A model generated the notes under the pieces. The model was not told the DNA's origin, did no database searches, and saw nothing but the letters and a program-made list of their open reading frames with translations. From contig JBBQUP010000017.1 in NCBI GenBank assembly GCA_038212305.1, positions 1-42,710 of the forward strand: 42,710 bases of DNA, read 5' to 3'. Shown piece by piece: positions 25,308-33,351 of the stretch (positions within the stretch are counted from its first letter, which is position 1; the number at the start of each line of letters is the position of its first letter). The stretch is from JBBQUP01 sp038212305 (GTDB lineage Bacteria; Bacteroidota; Bacteroidia; Bacteroidales; Marinilabiliaceae). Made by a program: the position numbers and the translations under genes.

Positions 25308-26198
25308 TTATTTCAATTGAGCTAATTCTGCAAATAACTCTTTTTGTTTTTTGGTTAAATTTGTTGGTATGGTAACAGAAAAGGTGATATATAAATCGCC
25401 GTATTTTCCTGCCTCCTTATAGGTAGGAAACCCCTTGTCTTTCAGCTTTACCTTGCTGCCGTTTTGCGTTTCGGGCTTTACTTTTAGTTTAACTTTACTG
25501 TTCAGGGTATCGATGGTAATTTCGCCACCCAATACCGCTGTGTATAAATCTATGTCTACCGAAGCGTAGAGATTGTTTCCTAAACGTTTAAATTTGGAAT
25601 GATTAGTTATTGAGAACGTAATGTACAAATCGCCGTTTGGCCCGCCATTTATTCCCGAACCACCATGCCCAGAAATTTTTATGGTTTGTCCGTTTTCAAT
25701 GCCGGCAGGGATGGTGATTCGAATAGTTTTTCCATTTACGGTTAACGTTTGTTTATGGGTTTCATAAGCATCCACTAGGTTAAGGTGTAACTCGGCATTG
25801 AAATCTTCGCCCCTATATTTTGCCTGTCTGCCTCTGCCAGCACTTGCTGAGCCGCCAAACATGGATTCGAAAAAATCGGAGAAGTTACCTTCGGATTGCG
25901 ATCCAGAATACCTTTGTCCACCAAAATTTGAGGATTGACCTTGATTTTGTTGGGCTTGTTCGAATTGTTCGGCATGTTGCCAATCTTTCCCATATTTATC
26001 GTACTTCTTGCGCTTTTCAACATCGCTCAATACTTCATTGGCTTCATTAATTTGCTGAAAATTCGCTTTGGCATTTGTGTCATTCGGATTTAAATCGGGA
26101 TGGAACTTTCTAGCTAATTTGCGGTAGGCATTTTTTATATCGGCCGCAGTAGCAGATTTACTAATCCCCAATATTTTATAATAGTCGATGAAATCCAT
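25308..26198 (-). CDS. cbpA: CbpA-type class B J-domain co-chaperone
   Basis: This is a 296-residue protein. The J-domain occupies about residues 4-70 with HPD at 33-35 (KLARKFHPDLNPND), which stimulates the ATPase of DnaK. A Gly/Ser/Gln-rich linker follows (QQNQGQSSNFGGQRYSGSQS), then two beta-rich C-terminal substrate domains (GEDFNAELHLNLVDAYE and YGDLYITFSV). There are no zinc-finger cysteines, so it is a CbpA-like class B protein. It begins 41 bp after atpG stops and is likely read through from the N-ATPase operon. In other bacteria CbpA also binds curved DNA in stationary phase; here the stress link is supported by its neighbours. Confidence 0.88.
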   Translation of the reverse strand: MDFIDYYKILGISKSATAADIKNAYRKLARKFHPDLNPNDTNAKANFQQINEANEVLSDVEKRKKYDKYGKDWQHAEQFEQAQQNQGQSSNFGGQRYSGSQSEGNFSDFFESMFGGSASAGRGRQAKYRGEDFNAELHLNLVDAYETHKQTLTVNGKTIRITIPAGIENGQTIKISGHGGSGINGGPNGDLYITFSITNHSKFKRLGNNLYASVDIDLYTAVLGGEITIDTLNSKVKLKVKPETQNGSKVKLKDKGFPTYKEAGKYGDLYITFSVTIPTNLTKKQKELFAELAQLK

Positions 26199-26239
26199 GT
26201 TGTGTTTAAAATTTATGGTGTAAAACCTGTAAATATCAA

Positions 26240-27133
26240 TTAAGAATGGCTTTTCGATAACATTTCATACCCCGATACCACATCAAACAGTTCTTCATCA
26301 ATTGAGCTTTGACGTAGGCTATGAAATTGGTGGGTAAGATCATCTAGCAGTTCATCTATATTTTTTTCGGCGCGTTGCATCGCTGCTAAACGACTTGCGT
26401 TTTCGCTGGCCAACGATTCGGCACATGCCTTAAACAATGTAGTAAAAAGATAGGCGTGGATAAGTGCCAATAAGGTTGGCTTAATACTTCCTATTACCTG
26501 CGGCAATAGTTTTGTGGGCCATTTAAGTTCTGTAAGTGACTGCCTCCATTTCTCATCCAATGGTAATATCCTTTGAATTACAGGCTCGTAGCCAGCCCTT
26601 GACTTTGGTTTATTATGGAAAATATAAACTTCCGTTGCATTTCCTTTATGAAATATCTCTTCGCTTTTCATTAAAATTTGTCGAGCAAGTGGAGTTATTG
26701 CATTAACTGAATTAGGAACCGGAAAAAGTTGTGTGGTATTATAACCGATATCTGAAAGTAGTAATTGAACTCGTTCACCTATCGCCCATATTTCTTTCTT
26801 GCCTGGTATTTTATTGAGCTTTTGTGATACAAATTCGGCAAGGGAATCGTTAAATTGACCTACCAAGCCTTGGTCTGAGCCAAAAACAACAGCATAAATT
26901 GATTTCTCGTTGTTTCCTTTGAATTGTTTTTGATCAGTTATAACATTAATTTTTTCCTGCCTAAAATAGGCGATGATACCCAAAGAAACAGCTCGGTAAT
27001 AATCGCCAAGAGAACTAACCGCAAGCTCGTACTGATCGATATTTGCAGCTGCCATAGCTTTCATAGACCGGACCACAGATTTTAGGTCTGTAGCACCGTT
27101 CAGTTTCCGCTGTAAGCTTGCTTGTGTTTCCAT
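26240..27133 (-). CDS. atpG: N-type ATPase gamma subunit
   Basis: The 297-residue protein begins METQASLQRKLNGATDLKSVVRSMKAMAAANIDQYE, the alpha-helical N-terminus of the F-type central stalk, and ends with an alpha helix containing EKNIDELLDDLTHQFHSLRQSSIDEELFDVVSGYEML. The family variant is that of the alternative (N-type) ATPase. It links rotation of the c-ring to the catalytic alpha-beta ring. It is the last atp gene, 62 bp after atpA, and is followed by cbpA. Confidence 0.92.
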   Translation of the reverse strand: METQASLQRKLNGATDLKSVVRSMKAMAAANIDQYELAVSSLGDYYRAVSLGIIAYFRQEKINVITDQKQFKGNNEKSIYAVVFGSDQGLVGQFNDSLAEFVSQKLNKIPGKKEIWAIGERVQLLLSDIGYNTTQLFPVPNSVNAITPLARQILMKSEEIFHKGNATEVYIFHNKPKSRAGYEPVIQRILPLDEKWRQSLTELKWPTKLLPQVIGSIKPTLLALIHAYLFTTLFKACAESLASENASRLAAMQRAEKNIDELLDDLTHQFHSLRQSSIDEELFDVVSGYEMLSKSHS

Positions 27134-27195
27134 GGTTTTTTCTGCATTTGGCTTAAATTAAGTGTAAAACATCAAAATATAAACACCCATTTTCA

Positions 27196-28746
27196 TTACG
27201 TGTTATTTTGTTCTGCATCAGGCTTTTCCTGAAAAGGTTCGAGTACGTTCCCTGCCATTTTTAAAATTGTATCTCGGTCCGAATCGCTCAGTTCTTTATC
27301 TGATATTAACCGTTTTAGCATTTCGGCAGGAAGTTCGGTGTTAATTTTCAGTAAGGCAACCTCTGCCTCCTTCATTTTGTCAATGGGAATGGTATCAAAA
27401 AGCCCACTGGTCAACGCCAGAAGTATCACTATTTGTTCGGGAACCGACAGTGGTTGAAGTTCGTGTTGTTTGAAACACATTCGGATTCGCTTACCACGTT
27501 CGATGGTCTTTTTTGTATCGTCATCCATTCGCGTGCCGAAACGAGAAAATGATTCTAATTCCTCAAACTGAGAGTAGTCGAGTTTTAGGTTCCCCGTAAT
27601 GGAACGATATGCAGGTAACTGTGCTTTTCCTCCAACTCGCGAAACGGATTTACCCACATCAACAGCCGGTAATATTCCCAGTTCGAATAGTTTAGGGGAG
27701 AGGTAAATTTGTCCGTCGGTAATGGATATGAGATTTGTAGGTATGTACGCCGATATATTTTGAGCTTCGGTTTCGATAATTGGCAAAGCCGTAAGCGAAC
27801 CACCTTTGAGTTTTTTGCTAAGGTGAGTTGACCGTTCTAATAATCGTGAATGGATATAAAAAATATCGCCCGGAAAAGCTTCACGTCCCGGAGGTCTTCG
27901 CAATAAAAGTGAGAGTTCGCGGTAAGCACGCGCATGGTGTGTGAGATCGTCATAAACAATAAGAACATCGCGACCTTGTTCCATAAAATATTCGGCAATG
28001 CTGGTAGCGGCATAAGGAGCTATGTATTTTAAGCCCGGCGCGTTGTTTCCTTCGGTAGTAACCACAATGGTATATTCCATCGCCCCTTTTTCTTGGAGGT
28101 TTGCAATTACTTTTGCAATAGATGATGCCCGCTGGCCAATGGCACAATATACGCACAGCACATTTTTGCCTTGCTGGTTGAGAATGGCATCAATGGCAAT
28201 GGCTGTTTTGCCTGTCTGCCTGTCACCCAAAATCAATTCGCGCTGACCACGCCCAATTGGGATGAGAGCATCAATCACTTTTAGTCCTGTTTGCAAAGGA
28301 ACGGAAACGGTAGCACGATCCATGATGGCATGTGCAGGACGCTCAATGGGCAGTCGTTGCTTAAATGAAATGATGCTTTTGCCATCCATAGGTTCGCCCA
28401 ATGGGTTAATCACTCTGCCAATCAAAGAATTACCGACAGGTATATCCATTACGCGACCAGTGCGCTCCACTTCATCACCAGCATTCAAAAGAGAATCTTC
28501 GCCAAGGAGAATGACGCCTATTTCATCTTCATCGATATTGTAAGCGATGCCAAATAAACCGCCCGGAAATTTTAACAGTTCTTCAAACCCAACACCCGGC
28601 AGACCAGACACTTTGACAATACCGGCCGATACACTAACCACAAAACCAACTTCGCGAGGTTCAAAAGGAAGCGAGTAATTCTTCCTGCCTTTCTCCAATT
28701 CCTCGAATGTGGTATTTAGTGTATTATTAAATTGGTTTGCTGGCAT
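27196..28746 (-). CDS. atpA: N-type ATPase alpha subunit
   Basis: The frame extends up to 28791, but the ATG at 28746 follows the atpF stop by one base (TAA C ATG), giving MPANQFNNTLNTTFEELEKG, which is a normal alpha-subunit start; the longer start would add 15 Lys-rich residues overlapping atpF. The nucleotide-binding loop is GDRQTGKTAIAID; the VISITDGQIYL-like region reads LISITDGQIYLSPKL and the arginine finger lies in YRSITGNLKLDYSQFEE. The length is about 516 residues. Alpha subunits carry the non-catalytic nucleotide sites of the hexamer. Confidence 0.94.
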   Translation of the reverse strand: MPANQFNNTLNTTFEELEKGRKNYSLPFEPREVGFVVSVSAGIVKVSGLPGVGFEELLKFPGGLFGIAYNIDEDEIGVILLGEDSLLNAGDEVERTGRVMDIPVGNSLIGRVINPLGEPMDGKSIISFKQRLPIERPAHAIMDRATVSVPLQTGLKVIDALIPIGRGQRELILGDRQTGKTAIAIDAILNQQGKNVLCVYCAIGQRASSIAKVIANLQEKGAMEYTIVVTTEGNNAPGLKYIAPYAATSIAEYFMEQGRDVLIVYDDLTHHARAYRELSLLLRRPPGREAFPGDIFYIHSRLLERSTHLSKKLKGGSLTALPIIETEAQNISAYIPTNLISITDGQIYLSPKLFELGILPAVDVGKSVSRVGGKAQLPAYRSITGNLKLDYSQFEELESFSRFGTRMDDDTKKTIERGKRIRMCFKQHELQPLSVPEQIVILLALTSGLFDTIPIDKMKEAEVALLKINTELPAEMLKRLISDKELSDSDRDTILKMAGNVLEPFQEKPDAEQNNT

Positions 28747-28747
28747 G

Positions 28748-29596
28748 TTATTTTTTATTTGCTTTTGCTTTTGGTTTTTCTTTCGCTTCAACTTTCGGTT
28801 CTTCTTTTTCTTTCGATTCTTTTTGTGGTTCTTCTTTTGGTTCTTCTTTCATGGTTTGAGAAATTCTCTTTTGCAGGGAATTTAGATATTCGGAAATGCT
28901 CCATGCCAGTTTATAACCATTTGAAGAAAGTTCAATGCCACTGATTATATCGGGTGTGGTTTTGAATTGAAAATGTGTTTCGGTGCCGAGTAGTTTGTTG
29001 ACTGTGGTTGAAATTTCGGTTTGCTGCTTTTTGGGCAAATCGAACGCACTTTTTATTTGAGCTGGGTTTGAATCGGATTTAAAAGCTTCAATAAATTGCT
29101 TTTTCTCTTGGTTTTTAAGTTCATTGATGCGTTTGATAAAGATATTGGTCGATTGTTCTTCAAGGCTCACCGAAGCGAGGTCGGCAAGTGCTTTTCGAGC
29201 TATTTCAAAAACCTCATTTTGTGTTTTTTGCACAAGGTCGCGATTTAGGTTTTCCTGCATCTCGTTCAACGATTTTTCTAGTTTTGAGCGCAACTCAGCA
29301 GCATCGTTCCGAGCAGCTTCAAGTAGCTTTTCTCGTTCTTCCTTAGTTTCGGCAACAGCTTTGTCCATCAGCTCTTTTTTTTGCTTATCGAAGGTTTCAT
29401 TTTTCTTGATAAATTCGGCTTGTTCTTTTTTAGCTAATGCGTCTTTTGCTTCGGCATCTTTTATTTGCGATGCAATTTTTCCTTCGCGATCGTCAATGGC
29501 CTTAAGTATAGGCTTATAAAGAAACCGCTTAAGTAACCATACCAACAAGAGAAAATTTAGTATCTGCGCTATTACTGTGAACCAGTCTATTTGCAT
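28748..29596 (-). CDS. atpF: N-type ATPase b subunit with delta-like C-terminal domain
   Basis: This 282-residue protein is much longer than a usual b subunit (about 160). Residues 1-25 form the membrane helix (IDWFTVIAQILNFLLLVWLLKRFLYKP), followed by a long charged coiled coil (about 40-150), then a domain containing LLGTETHFQFKTTPDIISGIELSSNGYKLAWSISEYL, which resembles the C-terminal part of the delta (OSCP) subunit. No separate atpH exists in the operon, which agrees with delta function being carried here. A Lys/Glu-rich tail (residues about 250-282) follows, its function unknown. It is separated from atpE by 156 bp that contain a palindromic repeat. Confidence 0.92.
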   Translation of the reverse strand: MQIDWFTVIAQILNFLLLVWLLKRFLYKPILKAIDDREGKIASQIKDAEAKDALAKKEQAEFIKKNETFDKQKKELMDKAVAETKEEREKLLEAARNDAAELRSKLEKSLNEMQENLNRDLVQKTQNEVFEIARKALADLASVSLEEQSTNIFIKRINELKNQEKKQFIEAFKSDSNPAQIKSAFDLPKKQQTEISTTVNKLLGTETHFQFKTTPDIISGIELSSNGYKLAWSISEYLNSLQKRISQTMKEEPKEEPQKESKEKEEPKVEAKEKPKAKANKK

Positions 29597-29628
29597 TTTG
29601 TAAGTTTTATTTCAATGTTATATAGTTT

Positions 29629-29715
29629 AACCCTTTCAGGGCTGATATTTGCGGTTGTATTTTTTCCGTGGGCTTGAAACCCACGGTTATCGAAATTCAC
29701 CCCCTTCGGGGAAAA
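29629..29715. repeat. Palindromic intergenic repeat inside the atp operon, copy 1
   Basis: It contains CCGTGGGcttgaaaCCCACGG (7-bp stem) at 29666-29686 and CCCCTTCGGGG near the end. The reverse complement occurs at 38124-38213. It lies between atpE and atpF, so it would be transcribed in the middle of the operon and could form hairpins in the mRNA. Confidence 0.85.
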
Positions 29716-29752
29716 GAAAAATTCAATGCATCGAACTACACAACATTAGGTT

Positions 29753-30022
29753 TTACTTTGCTATTATGAAATTCCAAAATGGATTAGCAAAAATGAGAAT
29801 CATCGAAACCACAAAACAGTAGATTGCTGTTGACTCAATCATAGCCAAGCCCACGAATAAGGTTCGTGTAATAGTTGGCGCTGCATCGGGTTGTTGAGCA
29901 ATTGATGTTAATGCAGTTGATACGGATTTTCCTTCGCCCATGGCAGGAAACATACACCCAATACTTGTTGAAAACCCGGCAGTAATTATTGATGCTACTG
30001 CAATAATTGATACATTGTCCAT
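29753..30022 (-). CDS. atpE: N-type ATPase c subunit with two glutamates
   Basis: The 89-residue hairpin protein has two membrane helices. The outer helix carries IESTAIY with Glu 63, Ser 64, Thr 65 and Tyr 68, the set that binds Na+ in the Ilyobacter c-ring. The inner helix has PAMGEGKS with Glu 30 where that c-ring has Gln 32. Two carboxylates per subunit are a mark of N-type ATPases, whose rotors are large; their cation may be H+ or Na+ and cannot be settled from sequence. The polar loop is IAQQPDAA. The ring size and coupling ion determine the ion-to-ATP ratio, which favours ATP-driven export. Confidence 0.94.
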   Translation of the reverse strand: MDNVSIIAVASIITAGFSTSIGCMFPAMGEGKSVSTALTSIAQQPDAAPTITRTLFVGLAMIESTAIYCFVVSMILIFANPFWNFIIAK

Positions 30023-30033
30023 TTTTAATCCTC

Positions 30034-30738
30034 CTATTTTTTAATTGAAATTATTTCTTTTTTATCTGATGTTTTAGAATCGTGCACTGCCGCTGCAATA
30101 TAAACTGTTGCCAGAATACTGAAGATATAGGCTTGCACCACTCCGGTAAGCAAACCAAGTGCTTGCATTACAATGGGAAATATAAAAGGTGTGATACTTA
30201 AGAGAATGGCCACAATCATTCCTCCACTCATCATATTACCGAACAAACGCACCGCGAGTGCAAGTGTGCGGGTTGTTTCACTAATCAGATTAAATGGCAG
30301 CATTATAAATGTTGGTTTTATATATGATTTGAGGTAACCTCCAATGCCTGATTTTACAATTCCAAAAAATGGCACAGCTAGGAAAACACAAATAGCAAGC
30401 GCAGTGGTAGTTGATAGTGAACCTGTTGGCGGTTCGTACCAAGGGAATACGATAAAAATATTTGATATAACTATAAACAGAAATAAAGTACCAATAAAAC
30501 CGATATATTCTTCGGGCTTTTTTAAACCAATTTCCTTGATTTGACTGTTTATACCTGTTACCAACATCTCAAGAATACATTGCCAGCGCGAAATACGAAT
30601 ATCTGTTTTTAGTTTTCGTGTAATTAATGCAGAACCTATCACCAGCACCAGTATTATAGCCCATGTGGTAACAATGGTAAGGTTAATGGTGAAAAAGCCA
30701 TGTTGCCAAAAAATGGTTTCGTCGGGACTAAGCTTCAT
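30034..30738 (-). CDS. atpB: N-type ATPase a subunit
   Basis: This 234-residue protein has about six membrane helices. The essential Arg of the a subunit is in TRTLALAVRLFGNMMSGGMI, and later polar residues line the half-channel (TGVVQAYIFSILATVYIAAA). It is shorter than many proteobacterial a subunits, as usual for this ATPase type. The start codon overlaps the end of atpR by 11 bp and the c-subunit gene follows after 11 bp, so translation of the membrane subunits is coupled. Confidence 0.93.
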   Translation of the reverse strand: MKLSPDETIFWQHGFFTINLTIVTTWAIILVLVIGSALITRKLKTDIRISRWQCILEMLVTGINSQIKEIGLKKPEEYIGFIGTLFLFIVISNIFIVFPWYEPPTGSLSTTTALAICVFLAVPFFGIVKSGIGGYLKSYIKPTFIMLPFNLISETTRTLALAVRLFGNMMSGGMIVAILLSITPFIFPIVMQALGLLTGVVQAYIFSILATVYIAAAVHDSKTSDKKEIISIKK

Positions 30739-31033
30739 GATAAGCTTCTTTATTAGGTTTTAAATCTATTGATTTGGTAAGATATGTAACAATGAATCGG
30801 GCTATAATAAAGCCCGCCAAGCAAACGATTAGTCGCTGCCAACTTCCATTACCAACAAAGTAAAATACTACCATTACAATGCCTACACGCAAAAAGAAAC
30901 TGCTGATAATCCAAATTGCTGGTATTTTTGCGTTAATTGATTTTTTCACAGTAAGCCAAAGGCCTCCAAAGAAAAAAGTTCCTAATGCCAATCCTGCAAT
31001 AAATGCCAAACTCATAAATAAAATTTCATTCAT
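30728..31033 (-). CDS. atpR: N-ATPase subunit AtpR
   Basis: The 101-residue membrane protein has three hydrophobic segments and the AtpR pattern: FFFGGLWLTVKKSINAKIPAIW, then SSFFLRVGIVMVVFYFVGNG, then WQRLIVCLAGFIIARFIVTYL. AtpR is found only with N-type ATPases; conserved Arg residues within the helices were proposed to interact with c-ring glutamates. The reading frame overlaps atpQ by 8 bp and atpB by 11 bp. Confidence 0.9.
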   Translation of the reverse strand: MNEILFMSLAFIAGLALGTFFFGGLWLTVKKSINAKIPAIWIISSFFLRVGIVMVVFYFVGNGSWQRLIVCLAGFIIARFIVTYLTKSIDLKPNKEAYHEA

Positions 31034-31349
31034 CTTCTTCGTCTTTTTGGTTCATCTCTTTATGTTCTTTTAAAATCCAATTCCATGAAATAAAACATCC
31101 AACCAATAAACCAATTATCAATAGGCTAAGTGTCCACGAGAATGTTGTCGGATGATTTTTGTCGAGCCAAACACCCAATATTGCTCCAAGCAAAGTAGGA
31201 ACTGCAATGGTCCAACCCACGATTCCCATCATTCCCAAACCAAACCAAACACTTTTATTATCGTTATGCTTGGCTTTTAGTTTGCGTTTTGCCTTTTCTT
31301 CAACCTTTTTGCTAAACAAGTTTTGACTATTTTTATCCGTAGCTTCCAT
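31026..31349 (-). CDS. atpQ: N-ATPase subunit AtpQ (AtpZ/AtpI-like)
   Basis: The 107-residue protein has a Lys-rich N-terminus (VEEKAKRKLKAKHNDNKSVW) followed by two membrane helices: FGLGMMGIVGWTIAVPTLLGAILGVWLD and FSWTLSLLIIGLLVGCFISWNWI. This is the form and position of AtpQ, the AtpI/AtpZ-like protein of N-ATPase operons, which may assist c-ring assembly or Mg2+ supply. It starts 2 bp after the atpC stop. Confidence 0.88.
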   Translation of the reverse strand: MEATDKNSQNLFSKKVEEKAKRKLKAKHNDNKSVWFGLGMMGIVGWTIAVPTLLGAILGVWLDKNHPTTFSWTLSLLIIGLLVGCFISWNWILKEHKEMNQKDEEDE

Positions 31350-31351
31350 GT

Positions 31352-31741
31352 TTATTCTTTTCGAAATTTTTCCAGATTTAAAAGAAATCCGCTTTCTATC
31401 TTTGCCATCGTAGAACGTGCGTCCCTTTCACTATCATCCAGTTTCTTAAATTCTTTTTCTACCGATTCGTGGAGCTTCCCCAGGTCGGTGCTGCCAAAAG
31501 CATTACGGACCGATACCATTACCTCAGACCCTGCTTTTACCAATATGCCTTCATCAACTGCTAAGTAATGAGAGGTTTTTGAATCCGTTTCATACATAAA
31601 AATAGAAGGAACTAAAGCTGCAACACAATCGAGTCTTTGCGGTAACAAACCAAATGAACCTTCACTGGTTTCAGCAATAATGTTGCTGACATTTTTAATT
31701 TCAGCGAAAATTCGATAGGGTAGAAGAATTTTTAAGTCCAT
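31352..31741 (-). CDS. atpC: N-type ATPase epsilon subunit
   Basis: The 129-residue protein starts MDLKILLPYRIFAEIKNVSNI and contains EGSFGLLPQRLDCVAALVPSI, the beta-sandwich of the epsilon subunit in its N-ATPase variant, and a C-terminal helical region (LHESVEKEFKKLDDSERDARSTMAKIESGFL). It couples the c-ring to gamma. It follows atpD after a 115-bp gap with a T-rich stretch and no recognised hairpin. Confidence 0.9.
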   Translation of the reverse strand: MDLKILLPYRIFAEIKNVSNIIAETSEGSFGLLPQRLDCVAALVPSIFMYETDSKTSHYLAVDEGILVKAGSEVMVSVRNAFGSTDLGKLHESVEKEFKKLDDSERDARSTMAKIESGFLLNLEKFRKE

Positions 31742-31856
31742 TGCTTTTTTATTTAGTACTGTTTCCGTCTTCTTATCAGTTTTTTCCTTTAATTCCTTTT
31801 CAGTTTTATCTTTTCCTTTTTAATCCTCAATCTTCATACTTCCGTCTTCTAATCTA

Positions 31857-33269
31857 TTATCTTTTTATCTTCCCATCTCCTCTCTCCTTCGCTTCGTCTA
31901 TGTTTCCGATCATGTAAAAAGCGCTCTCCGGCAAATCTTTGAACTCATCGGCCAGAATGCGCTCACAGCCGTTAAGCGCATCGTCCAAATCAACCTCTTT
32001 TCCTTTCAAACCACTGAACTGTTCGGTTGTAAAAAATGGCTGGGTGAAGAAACGTTCCAAACGACGGGCACGGTTTACTAAATTGCGGTCATCAACCGAT
32101 AATTGCTCCAGGCCAAGCATGGCAATAATATCTTTGAGTTCTTCGTATTGGGCGAGTGTGTGTCTAATTTCTTGTGCTAGGTTGTAATGTCGCTCGCCAA
32201 TTATGCCGGGTGTGGCCATTTTTGAGTTGGATTGAAGTAAATCGATTGCTGGATAAAGGCCTTCGCTGGCTTTTTTTCGCGAAAGCACTATCGAAGCCGA
32301 AAGATGGGAAAAAGTATGTACAGCAGCAGGGTCGGTTAAATCGTCGGCAGGCACATAAACTGCCTGAATAGAGGTGATGGCACCCGCAGCCGTATTGGCG
32401 ATTCGCTCCTCTAATTTTGCCAGCTCGGTTCCCATGGTGGGTTGATAACCCAAACGTGAAGGCATTTGTCCCATCAATCCCGAAACCTCCATGCCGGCCT
32501 GTATGAAACGAAAAATATTATCAATGAGTAACAGCACATCTCGGTGTTCATCATCGCGGAAATATTCGGCCATTGTAAGCGCTGCATGACCCACGCGAAA
32601 ACGTGCGCCCGGAGGCTCATTCATTTGACCAAACATCATGACCATGTTATCGAGCACGCCCGCTTCTTTCATATCATGATAAAGTTCGTGACCCTCGCGG
32701 CAACGTTCGCCAATACCGCAAAACATGCTGACACCTTTATTGTGCCCCACCATATTATGAATCATCTCGGTCAGCAAAACTGTTTTTCCTACACCAGCAC
32801 CACCAAATAGACCAGCTTTTCCGCCACGCTCCAAGGGGAGTAGTACATCTATTGCTTTAATACCCGTTACAAAAATCTCTGATTTGGTTGATCGTTTTGC
32901 TAATGGGGGAGGCAGTTGGTGTATGTTACGCCTTTCAATATCCGATGGCAATGATTCCTCTTTGTCGATGGTATTACCGAAAACATCGAACATTCGACCC
33001 ATAATTTCTTTTCCGACAGGCACGGTAAGTTGTTTTCCGTCGGTTTTAACAACCATGCCACGCGCCAAACCCTGAGTAGGAGTAAGGGCAATTCCCCGAA
33101 CATTTTGAGCATCGCGTTGCTCCTGCACTTCGATAATGATTTGATTTTTATCGCCAGCTTGCAGCACGGTATTTATGGGAGGTAAATACGTATCGAATTT
33201 TATGTCAACAACACCTCCTCGTACTGAAACGACTTTGCCAAAATTCGATAGGTCTGTTGTGTTTTTCAA
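31857..33269 (-). CDS. atpD: N-type ATPase beta subunit (catalytic)
   Basis: This 470-residue protein begins MKNTTDLSNFGKVVSVRGGVVDIKFD. The P-loop is GGAGVGKTVLLTEMIHN; the catalytic Glu region is GERCREGHEL; the Walker B region is DVLLLIDNIFRFIQAG; the DELSEED-like region is in the C-terminal part (LGLEQLSVDDRN). Hexamer-forming subunit that hydrolyses or makes ATP. It is the first atp gene, so the order D-C-Q-R-B-E-F-A-G is complete. It begins 82 bp after the MCE gene, and both probably share the promoter at 34478-34545. Confidence 0.95.
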   Translation of the reverse strand: MKNTTDLSNFGKVVSVRGGVVDIKFDTYLPPINTVLQAGDKNQIIIEVQEQRDAQNVRGIALTPTQGLARGMVVKTDGKQLTVPVGKEIMGRMFDVFGNTIDKEESLPSDIERRNIHQLPPPLAKRSTKSEIFVTGIKAIDVLLPLERGGKAGLFGGAGVGKTVLLTEMIHNMVGHNKGVSMFCGIGERCREGHELYHDMKEAGVLDNMVMMFGQMNEPPGARFRVGHAALTMAEYFRDDEHRDVLLLIDNIFRFIQAGMEVSGLMGQMPSRLGYQPTMGTELAKLEERIANTAAGAITSIQAVYVPADDLTDPAAVHTFSHLSASIVLSRKKASEGLYPAIDLLQSNSKMATPGIIGERHYNLAQEIRHTLAQYEELKDIIAMLGLEQLSVDDRNLVNRARRLERFFTQPFFTTEQFSGLKGKEVDLDDALNGCERILADEFKDLPESAFYMIGNIDEAKERGDGKIKR

Positions 33270-33351
33270 TCAGGTTATGTTATATATTAATGACTTTTTA
33301 AAATTTCCTATGCTGGTGCTGATTATTGATCTTATATGTGTTTCGATATTT

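Noticed and set aside
28747..28791. The upstream ATG for atpA, which would add 15 Lys/Asn-rich residues.
   Set aside because: The extra codons overlap the Lys-rich end of atpF in another frame, and the ATG at 28746 follows the atpF stop by one base and gives a normal alpha-subunit N-terminus.
29124..29519. A 131-codon rightward frame opposite atpF.
   Set aside because: It is very Ser- and Phe-rich because the opposite strand encodes a Lys/Glu-rich coiled coil; it is a composition artefact.
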